A stretch of 9,810 nt of DNA from Candidatus Aminicenantota bacterium (GTDB lineage: Bacteria; Acidobacteriota; Aminicenantia; Aminicenantales; Aminicenantaceae), in the NCBI GenBank assembly GCA_030633795.1, contig DAOWCB010000031.1, positions 1 through 9,810 on the forward strand, read 5' to 3'. Position numbers and translations under genes: made by a program. The first letter of the stretch is position 1; every line of letters starts with the position of its first letter. Below, in pieces: positions 1-6,271 of the stretch. The notes beneath the pieces were generated by a model. The model worked only from the letters and a program-made list of their open reading frames with translations, had not been told where the DNA came from and did no database searches.

Positions 1-2
1 CA

Positions 3-749
3 AAGTTTCGATTGGATGCAGAAGGTAAAAAGGTCGTCCCTCCTGAAGGAATACCACCAGTGATAAACCCATACGATGAACAGGCGGTAGAACTCGCCCT
101 CAGGATCAAGGAAAAACAAGAGGGGCAGATAACCATCTTGACCATCGGGGATGACTATGCATCTCGTGTGGTGAAACATGCACTGGCCATGGGGGCCGAT
201 GAGGGAATTATCCTTCGAGATCAGACATTCGAGGGCTCAGACAGTTTTTCGACGGCTTATATCCTGAGTCAAGCGATTCAAAAGATAAAGGAATTCGACC
301 TTATTTTATGTGGAAGACAGGCAGCTGATTGGGACGAGGGATTGGTCGGCTCGATAATGGCCGAAAACCTCGATTTACCTTTGATAACACTGGCTGAATC
401 GGTCGATTTCATCGAAGGCCGATTGCAAGTGAAGCGTGTGATTCTCGACGGCTACCAGATCTTTACCGTTCCCCCTCCAGCCGTTCTAACCGTGAGCCAT
501 GAATTGGGCCCACCCCGATTGCCTTCAGGATGGGGGATCATAACGGCCTCAAAGAAAGAAATCCCTGTCTGGAACGCAAAACATATCGATGCCGATGCCT
601 CCCAAACCGGAGCCGATGCTTCCCGGAAAAAACTAGTAAAACTTTTCATCCCTGCAAGAGAAAGAAAATGTGAAAAAATCCAAGAAAAAAAACCAGAAGA
701 AGCAGCAGCCAAGCTGGCAGAAAAAATGAGAGCGGTAGGAGTCCTATGA
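3..749 (+). CDS. etfB: Electron transfer flavoprotein beta subunit, 5'-truncated by window edge
   Basis: This is the small ETF subunit, which binds AMP and pairs with the alpha subunit to carry electrons from flavin-dependent dehydrogenases such as acyl-CoA dehydrogenases to a membrane quinone oxidoreductase or another acceptor. The reading frame is open to the left edge, so roughly the first 25-35 residues are missing; the in-frame TTG at 12 is not a credible start because EtfB proteins normally have an N-terminal strand before this point. Visible family signatures are the VINPYDEQAVE segment near the beginning, LAMGADEGIIL, the CGRQAADWDEG stretch (usual consensus GRQAIDGDTG), PPPAVLTVSHELGPPR, and the VWNAKHI segment before the AMP loop. 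It overlaps etfA by 4 bases (ATGA), which implies translational coupling. The family assignment is firm; the partner dehydrogenase is not in the window. Confidence 0.93.
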   Translation, partial: KFRLDAEGKKVVPPEGIPPVINPYDEQAVELALRIKEKQEGQITILTIGDDYASRVVKHALAMGADEGIILRDQTFEGSDSFSTAYILSQAIQKIKEFDLILCGRQAADWDEGLVGSIMAENLDLPLITLAESVDFIEGRLQVKRVILDGYQIFTVPPPAVLTVSHELGPPRLPSGWGIITASKKEIPVWNAKHIDADASQTGADASRKKLVKLFIPARERKCEKIQEKKPEEAAAKLAEKMRAVGVL

Positions 750-1735
750 AAGGGATCTTGATCTGCGGTGAGCTGAAGGAAAAGAAGATCACATCAGTCT
801 CCAAAGAACTCATAACCACTGGGAAGAGACTCAGCAGCGTCCTCAATCAGCCCCTCGACCTTCTGCTCATCGGAGAGAATCTTCAAAATGTCGCGGAGAA
901 AGTCGCTAATCTTGGTGTAGGTAGAGTCTTGACAGTCCAAGGCCCGGAGTATTCGGACTTGCACCCAGAACGCCTGGTTGCCATCCTTTCCAATGTATGT
1001 GAACGAACCAGCCCAATGGTCATCCTCTTCGGTCAGACCGATGTGGGACGTGACATCGCTCCAAGATTGGCCGCAAAGTTGAGAGCGAGTGTTTGTATGG
1101 ACTGTGTGGATCTGGCATTCGAGGAGGCAAACAAAGCGCTTTTACAAACCAAGCCAGTCTACGGGGGTAATGCCCTAGCCCAGTGGGCCTCGACAAATCA
1201 TCGGCCTCATGTGGTGACGATGCGTCCCCGATCAGAAAAGCCGGCAGAACCAGATCCCTCCAATAAAGGAAAGATTGAACCCATCCCGGTTGAAATCCAC
1301 GAGGCACAGATGAGGAGTCAACTGATGGAGACAACCCATCAAGAGGTTAAGGGGATAAAGCTTGAGGAGGCGAAGGTCATCGTGGCTGGAGGGGGAGGAA
1401 TCGGCGGGAGCGAAGGCTTCGATTTAATCCAAGAGCTGGCAAATGTCCTCGGCGCAGCAGTCGGCATAACCAGAGTGCCTTCAGATGAAAATTGGATGCC
1501 GAAAAGTCTCGAGATAGGGCAAACAGGCCATATGGTGAGTCCAAGCCTGTATATCGCAGTAGGCATTTCTGGGGCACCCCAGCATCTAGCCGGATGCTCG
1601 AGCTCAAAGCTGATTGTTGCCATAAACAAGGACCCTCAGGCCCCTATCTTTGACATGGCAGATATCGGAATCGTTGGTGATTACAGGGAAGTTTTGCCCG
1701 CTCTCATCGAAAAACTGAAGGATTCAAGAGAATAA
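746..1735 (+). CDS. etfA: Electron transfer flavoprotein alpha subunit
   Basis: This is the large ETF subunit, which holds the redox-active FAD; 329 residues is a normal length. The N-terminal alpha/beta domain (about 1-190) contains QTDVGRDIAPRLAAKL and the KPVYGGNALA segment. The C-terminal FAD domain (about 208-325) contains GQTGH (258-262), GISGAPQHL (273-281, with the His that normally contacts the flavin) and AINKDPQAPIF (292-302). Two usual FAD contacts differ: the GGRG loop reads GGGG (215-218), and the SR pair of the next loop reads TR (242-243). The start is ATG at 746, overlapping the etfB stop, with GGTAGGAG four bases upstream. It ends in TAA only 6 bases before the convergent kinase gene, with no obvious terminator between them. 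The loop changes may alter flavin potential or mark a divergent ETF subfamily; that part is inference. Confidence 0.95.
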   Translation: MKGILICGELKEKKITSVSKELITTGKRLSSVLNQPLDLLLIGENLQNVAEKVANLGVGRVLTVQGPEYSDLHPERLVAILSNVCERTSPMVILFGQTDVGRDIAPRLAAKLRASVCMDCVDLAFEEANKALLQTKPVYGGNALAQWASTNHRPHVVTMRPRSEKPAEPDPSNKGKIEPIPVEIHEAQMRSQLMETTHQEVKGIKLEEAKVIVAGGGGIGGSEGFDLIQELANVLGAAVGITRVPSDENWMPKSLEIGQTGHMVSPSLYIAVGISGAPQHLAGCSSSKLIVAINKDPQAPIFDMADIGIVGDYREVLPALIEKLKDSRE

Positions 1736-1741
1736 TTCCGG

Positions 1742-2641
1742 CTAGAATGTTGTCAATTTTTTAAATTCTGAATAACGCTTCTTTATCTCTGGGAGTGTCA
1801 CAGATTTGAACCGTTCGATTCCAAAGTCCTCGATGGCAAAGGAGGCCATCACGCTCCCGTAAACAGCTGCTTGGCGTAATTCTTTCTCGTTTACCGAACT
1901 CAAAGAGTCTAAATAGCCCAGGAATCCCCCTGCAAAACTGTCTCCTGCTCCTGTGGGATCGACAACCTCCTCACAGGGATGAGCCAAAACACCAAAAACA
2001 AAATCCTTCCCCAGCATCAAGGCCCCATGTTCTCCTTTTTTTATGACAACATAGGCAGGCCCCAACTCCAAAATCTTCTTCCCGGCTTTCAGGAGGTTTA
2101 TTTCATCGGTAAGAAGTTTTATCTCTTCATCATTACAGAAAAAAAGATGACATTTTTTGAGCACGCGCAAAAGAGTGACTCTGTTTTTTTCGATCCAGTG
2201 AGTGATCGTGTCCATCGCTATCCATTTTGGATTTTTGAATTGAACGCGGATATCTTCTTGTAACTTGGGGTGAATATTGGCCAAAAAGACAAACTCTGCC
2301 CCTTGAAAAGAAGGAGGTAGTTGAGGCTTGAAGTCTGCAAAAACATTCAGTTCCAGTTTCACGGTAGTTCTCTGATTGGGATCATGACCGTAGAGTCCTT
2401 CCCAGTGAAAGGTCTTTCCTTTGGCAAACTCCAATCCCTGCATATCGATTTTTCTTTTTTTGAAAAGATCGATCGTCTCTTGGGGAAAATCCTCGCCTAC
2501 GACCCCGACAATCTTTGGGGTGGTAAAATAGCTGGCAGCAAGGGAACAATACGTGCAGGATCCCCCGACGATCTTTTCCTTGCGCTCCTCAGGGGTTTCG
2601 ATGGTATCGAAGGCCAAAGACCCGACAATCACAAGGCTCAT
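1742..2641 (-). CDS. PfkB/ribokinase-family kinase, substrate unassigned
   Basis: This 299-residue protein is a PfkB-family small-molecule kinase. It shows the N-terminal glycine-rich region with GG at 26-27 (IVGGSCTYCSLAAS) and the C-terminal ATP/anion-hole signature DPTGAGDSFAGGF (218-230), in which D224 is the expected catalytic base. The family phosphorylates sugars or nucleosides with ATP; substrate cannot be read from these motifs. Its ATG overlaps the stop of the upstream phosphorylase gene by 4 bases, and GGAGA lies 9 bases before the start, so the two are very likely one operon. That context makes a nucleoside or pentose substrate plausible, for example adenosine or a 5-deoxypentose arising from nucleoside phosphorolysis. 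The MTAP product is already phosphorylated, so a plain methylthioribose kinase role would be redundant. Adenosine kinase and generic sugar kinase are the main alternatives. Confidence 0.88.
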   Translation of the reverse strand: MSLVIVGSLAFDTIETPEERKEKIVGGSCTYCSLAASYFTTPKIVGVVGEDFPQETIDLFKKRKIDMQGLEFAKGKTFHWEGLYGHDPNQRTTVKLELNVFADFKPQLPPSFQGAEFVFLANIHPKLQEDIRVQFKNPKWIAMDTITHWIEKNRVTLLRVLKKCHLFFCNDEEIKLLTDEINLLKAGKKILELGPAYVVIKKGEHGALMLGKDFVFGVLAHPCEEVVDPTGAGDSFAGGFLGYLDSLSSVNEKELRQAAVYGSVMASFAIEDFGIERFKSVTLPEIKKRYSEFKKLTTF

Positions 2642-3528
2642 GAGATATACTCTCCGATGATGAGTTGCAGTTTCTGTTTTATTTCCTGAGGGATGAGTTC
2701 AGGGGAAGTGACGATGCAATCTTTAATCGCTCGAGAACATTCACAGGCCTCTCCCCTATCAGCAGGAAGTCTCGCAAGGGCCCCTTTAATGATGCCCTTG
2801 GCATTGTGGATATTGTGACGCATGTTTTCAAGGATCAATTCCACAGAAACTGACTCCTCTTCTTCATGCCATACATCGTAGTCGGTGACAAGGCTCATCG
2901 TGGCATAACAAATTTCGGCTTCCCGGCATAACCTCGCCTCTGTAACACTGGTCATCCCGATGACATCGCAACCCCAGGATCGGTAGACTCCGGACTCCGC
3001 CTTGGTGGAAAAAGCCGGTCCCTCAATGCATATATTTGTGCCCTTCGGATGGACCCTCACCCCAAGATCTTTTCCTATCTCGAACAGAAGTCGGGATAAC
3101 TCCGGGCAGACCGGATGGGCAAAACTTATGTGAACGGCAATCCCTTCCCCAAAAAACGTGTTTTTTCTCCGGGTCCTGTCATAAAATTGGTCGGAAAACA
3201 CGATATCTCTCGGTTTGATCTCTTCTTTCGGGGAACCGACAGAATTTACTGATATAATTCTCTCCACTCCCAACATTTTGAAACCGTATATGTTGGCTCG
3301 ATAGTTGATTTCCGACGGAAGAATGCGGTGTCCTCGGCTATGCCGGGCAAGAAAAGCCACCTTTTTCCCCTCGAGATTTCCGATCACATAGGAATCCGAA
3401 GGCTTCCCTAAGGGGGTATCGAAGGCCCTCTCTTCGAGACCCTCGATTCCATCGATCTCATACAGCCCGGTTCCTCCAAGGATTCCAATCTCTGCATAGG
3501 GAATTTTTCCACCTTTTTCCTTTGTCAT
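2638..3528 (-). CDS. mtnP: S-methyl-5'-thioadenosine phosphorylase (MTAP)
   Basis: This 296-residue cytosolic enzyme should cleave 5'-methylthioadenosine with phosphate to adenine and 5-methylthioribose-1-phosphate, recycling the by-product of polyamine and other SAM-dependent chemistry. Phosphate-binding and active-site segments are clear: GGTGLYE (18-24), RHSRGH (62-67), EGPAFST (169-175) and GMTSVTEARL (191-200). The TDYDVW segment (215-220) supplies the Asp pair that favours 6-aminopurines (adenine) over guanine or hypoxanthine, which is why I call it MTAP rather than purine nucleoside phosphorylase. A C-terminal CEC motif (252-254) plus C261 recalls the CXC pair of archaeal MTAP/PNP enzymes. 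The start is ATG at 3528 with a full AGGAGG four bases upstream. It is the first gene of an operon with the PfkB-type kinase (4-base overlap) and is transcribed divergently from the sirtuin gene. Confidence 0.93.
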   Translation of the reverse strand: MTKEKGGKIPYAEIGILGGTGLYEIDGIEGLEERAFDTPLGKPSDSYVIGNLEGKKVAFLARHSRGHRILPSEINYRANIYGFKMLGVERIISVNSVGSPKEEIKPRDIVFSDQFYDRTRRKNTFFGEGIAVHISFAHPVCPELSRLLFEIGKDLGVRVHPKGTNICIEGPAFSTKAESGVYRSWGCDVIGMTSVTEARLCREAEICYATMSLVTDYDVWHEEEESVSVELILENMRHNIHNAKGIIKGALARLPADRGEACECSRAIKDCIVTSPELIPQEIKQKLQLIIGEYIS

Positions 3529-3532
3529 TTCG

Positions 3533-3538
3533 CCTCCT
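3533..3538 (-). promoter_or_regulatory. Ribosome binding site of mtnP
   Basis: Read on the minus strand this is a perfect AGGAGG, four bases before the ATG at 3528. The spacing is slightly short, but the motif is the strongest in the region and fixes this start for mtnP. Confidence 0.7.
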
Positions 3539-3582
3539 CGCCAGTCCTATCATGACCGAATCCTCTCAAGTTGCACTGGAGC

Positions 3583-3613
3583 TTTAGATGAATTTGCGAT
3601 ATTGATATATAAT
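3583..3613 (+). promoter_or_regulatory. Candidate sigma70-type promoter for the cobB-larC-folE-metG operon
   Basis: A consensus -10 box TATAAT lies at 3608-3613. A weak -35 candidate lies 18-19 bases upstream (TTTAGA at 3583-3588 or TTAGAT at 3584-3589). Transcription would begin near 3620, leaving a leader of about 80 bases before the ATG at 3698. The A+T-rich block lies in the divergent gap between mtnP and the sirtuin gene and probably serves both directions: on the minus strand TTGTTC (3622-3627) could be a -35 element for mtnP, though its -10 partner is poor. The -10 match is seen directly; promoter activity is inferred. Confidence 0.45.
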
Positions 3614-3697
3614 TTATCTCTGAACAAGTCAAGCCAAGCAAGGATTTGAGTTTTGACCCGCATTCCGGTATCCTTAGGACCAGAGGTAACAAGAAAG

Positions 3698-4462
3698 ATG
3701 GATGTCCAATCAGAGCTTGAGCCTGTTTGTGATATCTTATTGGCTGCAAAAAGTGTCTGTTTGCTTACGGGAGCTGGGATTTCTGCGGAATCAGGTATCC
3801 CGACATTCCGAGGAGAAGAAGGCTTGTGGAAAACATACAGAGCCGAACAGCTCGCGACATTCCAGGCATTCGTCCAAGATCCCAGATTAGTCTGGGAATG
3901 GTATGACTGGAGAAGAGGAATAATCGCTTCCAAAGAACCGAATGCAGGTCACAAGGTGCTTACTGAGTGGGAAGAGCTTTTTCCCCATTTTAATTTAATC
4001 ACACAAAACATCGACGGGCTCCACCAACGGGCGGGCTCTAAAAATGTCATAGAGCTCCATGGAAACATCTGGAAACACAGGTGCATAGATGAAAACACCA
4101 TTTCCGAAAATCATGATGTGCCGCTCAAAGAGATCCCTCCGCGTTGCGACAAATGCAGCGCCCTCCTGAGACCCCATGTGGTTTGGTTCGGGGAATCTCT
4201 CGACGGTTCCATTCTTCACAAATCGTTCCAGCTAAGTTCAGACTGTGATGTGATGTTTTCGATTGGGACCTCTGCGGTTGTTCAACCCGCAGCTTCCCTT
4301 CCTCTGAATGCGGCAGAGGCCGGGGCAAAAGTCATAGAGATAAATCCAGATCCAACGCCTATTACTGGTTCTGCCGACTTTTCCTTCCGGGCAAAATCTG
4401 GGGAGTTTTTGCCCATTTTGGACAAAGAACTCAGGAGGCGGACGAAACAGAAAAAGGGATAA
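3698..4462 (+). CDS. cobB: NAD-dependent protein deacylase, sirtuin class III (CobB/SIRT5-like)
   Basis: This Sir2-family enzyme removes acyl groups from protein lysines, consuming NAD and releasing nicotinamide and O-acyl-ADP-ribose. From the ATG it has 254 residues. NAD-binding signatures are GAGISAESGIPTFRG (25-39) and TQNIDGLHQRAG (102-113 region), followed by the catalytic His of HGN (H111) and by RPHVVWFGE. Y69 and R72 in the YDWRR segment match the Tyr-x-x-Arg pair that recognises succinyl/malonyl-lysine in SIRT5 and E. coli CobB, so desuccinylase activity is likely. The zinc module has C119, C140 and C143 but lacks the second Cys of the first pair, as I recall E. coli CobB also does. 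An in-frame TTG at 3653 with AAGGA eight bases upstream would add 15 residues; I prefer ATG at 3698, preceded by AGAGGT, because family members begin close to the GAG motif. larC starts 5 bases after its stop. Confidence 0.93.
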   Translation: MDVQSELEPVCDILLAAKSVCLLTGAGISAESGIPTFRGEEGLWKTYRAEQLATFQAFVQDPRLVWEWYDWRRGIIASKEPNAGHKVLTEWEELFPHFNLITQNIDGLHQRAGSKNVIELHGNIWKHRCIDENTISENHDVPLKEIPPRCDKCSALLRPHVVWFGESLDGSILHKSFQLSSDCDVMFSIGTSAVVQPAASLPLNAAEAGAKVIEINPDPTPITGSADFSFRAKSGEFLPILDKELRRRTKQKKG

Positions 4463-4467
4463 CGCGC

Positions 4468-5694
4468 ATGAAATATGTCTATTTCGATGCTTCCTCCGGT
4501 GTGAGCGGAGACATGATCCTGGGTGCAATTCTGGATCTCGGGGTAGCGCCCTCAGCTTTTCAAAAGAAAATGGCTGAACTGAAACTGCCTGCGGAAATCA
4601 CGATCAAGGAAGTCAAAAGAGCTTCCCTTCGAGGACTCAAAGTCGATGTTCGGGTAAAATCAAAAAAGAACATCACAAGAAAATGGTCTGACATCCAAAA
4701 TATTCTTAAGAAAAGCCCTCTTTCGCCCGTCAGCAAAGACAGGGCAAGCAGCATTTTCCACAGGTTATTCGAAGCAGAAGCCCATGTCCATGGCCGGAAA
4801 TTCGGCGAAACCCATCTCCATGAAGCCGGAGCCGATGATGCGATCATCGATATCGCCGGCAGTTGCTGGCTGATCGAGGAGCTGGGCATCCGGAAGTTTT
4901 ATGCCTCACCATTGAATCTTGGACGAGGATGGGTGAAGACATCCCACGGCATTCTTCCCGTTCCCCCTCCGGCAGTCGGTGAGCTGTTAAAAAACATCCC
5001 GGTCTACTCGGCACATGTGGAAAAAGAGCTCGTCACCCCAACCGGAGCGGCCATCCTCTCCACTCTGGTGACGAAATTTCTCCCTTTCCCCGAGCTATGT
5101 TATCAGAAAATCGGATATGGAGCGGGAACAAAGAACTTCCCGGATTTTCCGAATATCCTGCGTATTTTTTATGGGGAAACGGAAGATATCAACACAGATA
5201 ACAAAATACACATGATCGAGACCAACATCGATGATGAAAATCCTCAAGTTCTGGGCCATTTCCTGGACTTGGCCTTGAAATTGGGAGCTTTAGATGTGTT
5301 TTTCACCCCAGTTTTCACGAAAAAGAACAGGCTCGCGACAAAATTGACCATCTTGGCAGAGCTTAGTAAAATAGATGCTCTCATAAGGGCCATTTTTCTC
5401 GAAACAAGCACCATCGGAGTCAGATATTTCCCTGTCCATCGGAGAGTTTTGGAGAGAAAAATGCGGAAGGTTCAAGTCCTCGGAATAGAAATTCCGGTAA
5501 AGGTGGCTCGGCTGGGGGATGATGAAATCAATATTCAGCCCGAATTTTCCGCTTGTCAGAAGGCTGCCAAAAAAACCAACCGACCATTACGAGAGATCAT
5601 GCAACTTGCTTTGAAAGAATACGAAAAAGCAAACAAACAAAAAAGGAGTTCCATACAATCCCATGTCGGAAAAGTCCAAAGAAAAAAAAGTTGA
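4468..5694 (+). CDS. larC: Nickel-pincer cofactor biosynthesis protein LarC (nickel insertion)
   Basis: LarC is a CTP-dependent nickel insertase that performs the last step in making the nickel-pincer nucleotide used by lactate racemase and related LarA enzymes. The protein is 408 residues, the usual length for an unsplit LarC. The N-terminal domain opens with FDASSGVSGDMILGA (6-20), and contains AHVHG (105-109) and ETHLHEAGADDAIIDI (114-129), giving H106, H108, H116 and H118, then TPTGAAIL (190-197). The C-terminal domain begins near 247 with ETNIDDENPQ and continues with FTKKNRLATKLT and STIGVR. The His-rich loop commonly seen after the first 60 residues is replaced by a Lys-rich KSKKNITRKWSDI. 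The C-terminal tail is strongly basic and overlaps folE by 32 bases. A single open frame is present, unlike the split larC1/larC2 of Lactiplantibacillus. larA, larB and larE are not in the window. Confidence 0.9.
   Translation: MKYVYFDASSGVSGDMILGAILDLGVAPSAFQKKMAELKLPAEITIKEVKRASLRGLKVDVRVKSKKNITRKWSDIQNILKKSPLSPVSKDRASSIFHRLFEAEAHVHGRKFGETHLHEAGADDAIIDIAGSCWLIEELGIRKFYASPLNLGRGWVKTSHGILPVPPPAVGELLKNIPVYSAHVEKELVTPTGAAILSTLVTKFLPFPELCYQKIGYGAGTKNFPDFPNILRIFYGETEDINTDNKIHMIETNIDDENPQVLGHFLDLALKLGALDVFFTPVFTKKNRLATKLTILAELSKIDALIRAIFLETSTIGVRYFPVHRRVLERKMRKVQVLGIEIPVKVARLGDDEINIQPEFSACQKAAKKTNRPLREIMQLALKEYEKANKQKRSSIQSHVGKVQRKKS
5644..5648 (+). promoter_or_regulatory. Distant ribosome binding site of folE inside larC
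   Basis: AGGAG lies inside the 3' end of larC, 14 bases before the folE ATG at 5663. This is longer than the usual 5-9 bases, and no in-frame start codon lies nearer. folE translation may therefore depend partly on ribosomes finishing larC, whose stop lies 29 bases beyond the folE start codon. Confidence 0.45.
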
Positions 5695-6271
5695 TCTGAA
5701 AAAGATCGAACGCGGCGTAAAGTCAATCCTGGAAGGAATAGGAGAAGACCCCCAACGGCCCGGCCTAAAACAAACACCCATCCGTGTGGCTGCGATGTTT
5801 TCAGAGATTTTAGGAGGACTCAGAGAGGATCCCGCCGGTCATCTCCGGGTCACTCTGGGAGACAAGCATGATGAGATGGTCTTGATTAAAAATATTCCCC
5901 TCTACTCTATGTGCGAGCATCATCTGCTTCCTTTTGCAGGGGTGGCACACGTGGCTTACATTCCCAAAGAAGGGAGGATAGTGGGCCTGAGCAAAATCGC
6001 TCGAGTTGTGGACGTTCTCTCGCGCCGGCTTCAGGTCCAAGAGCGTCTCACCAAGCAGATCGCTGACCTGATCGATGTCCACCTCAAACCCCTCGGAGTG
6101 ATGGTCGTCATTGAAGCTGAACACATGTGCATGTCCATGAGGGGAGCCAAAAAACCTAAATCTTTAACCGTCACATCGGCCGTCAGAGGATCGTTTAGAA
6201 CCAGCAACGCAACCCGTTCAGAAGCCATGACCCTGATCAGAGGAGGATTGTCCGGTGGAAGAGAACTCTGA
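5663..6271 (+). CDS. folE: GTP cyclohydrolase I (FolE)
   Basis: This enzyme converts GTP to 7,8-dihydroneopterin triphosphate, the first step of folate synthesis and also an entry to queuosine and tetrahydrobiopterin-type pterins. The 202-residue protein is a typical single-domain FolE. The zinc ligands of the type IA enzyme are present: C84 and H87 in the CEHHLLPF segment and C156 in EAEHMCMSMRG, equivalent to Cys110, His113 and Cys181 of E. coli FolE. Other conserved pieces are TPIRVAAMF (38-46), IVGLSKIARVVD (106-117) and the C-terminal TVTSAVRG. The first 10 residues are rich in Lys and Ser and are poorly conserved in the family. The gene starts 32 bases inside larC and ends 17 bases inside metG, so it sits in the middle of a translationally linked string. 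Zinc-dependent activity is well supported; which pterin pathway it feeds cannot be told here. Confidence 0.96.
   Translation: MSEKSKEKKVDLKKIERGVKSILEGIGEDPQRPGLKQTPIRVAAMFSEILGGLREDPAGHLRVTLGDKHDEMVLIKNIPLYSMCEHHLLPFAGVAHVAYIPKEGRIVGLSKIARVVDVLSRRLQVQERLTKQIADLIDVHLKPLGVMVVIEAEHMCMSMRGAKKPKSLTVTSAVRGSFRTSNATRSEAMTLIRGGLSGGREL
6241..6246 (+). promoter_or_regulatory. Strong ribosome binding site fixing the GTG start of metG
   Basis: A perfect AGGAGG lies 8 bases before the GTG at 6255, inside the end of folE. It decides the start of metG, which has no ATG near the expected N-terminus. Confidence 0.75.

Noticed and set aside
12..14. TTG as the start codon of etfB
   Set aside because: The frame is open to the left edge and EtfB proteins have about 25-35 more residues at the N-terminus, so the gene is truncated by the window rather than starting here.
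591..632. Imperfect 21-base in-frame duplication in etfB (GCCGATGCNTCCC twice)
   Set aside because: The two copies match well over only about 13 bases and fall where the AMP-binding loop of EtfB normally lies, so ordinary coding constraint explains them.
1736..1770. Possible bidirectional terminator between etfA and the kinase gene
   Set aside because: There is an AATTT-TTT-AAATT palindrome near 1757-1769, but it is A/T only, inside the kinase coding sequence and lacks a GC stem.
2321..2689. Plus-strand open frame of 122 codons opposite the kinase and mtnP genes
   Set aside because: It lies wholly antisense to two well-supported genes, resembles no family I know, and has no ribosome binding site.
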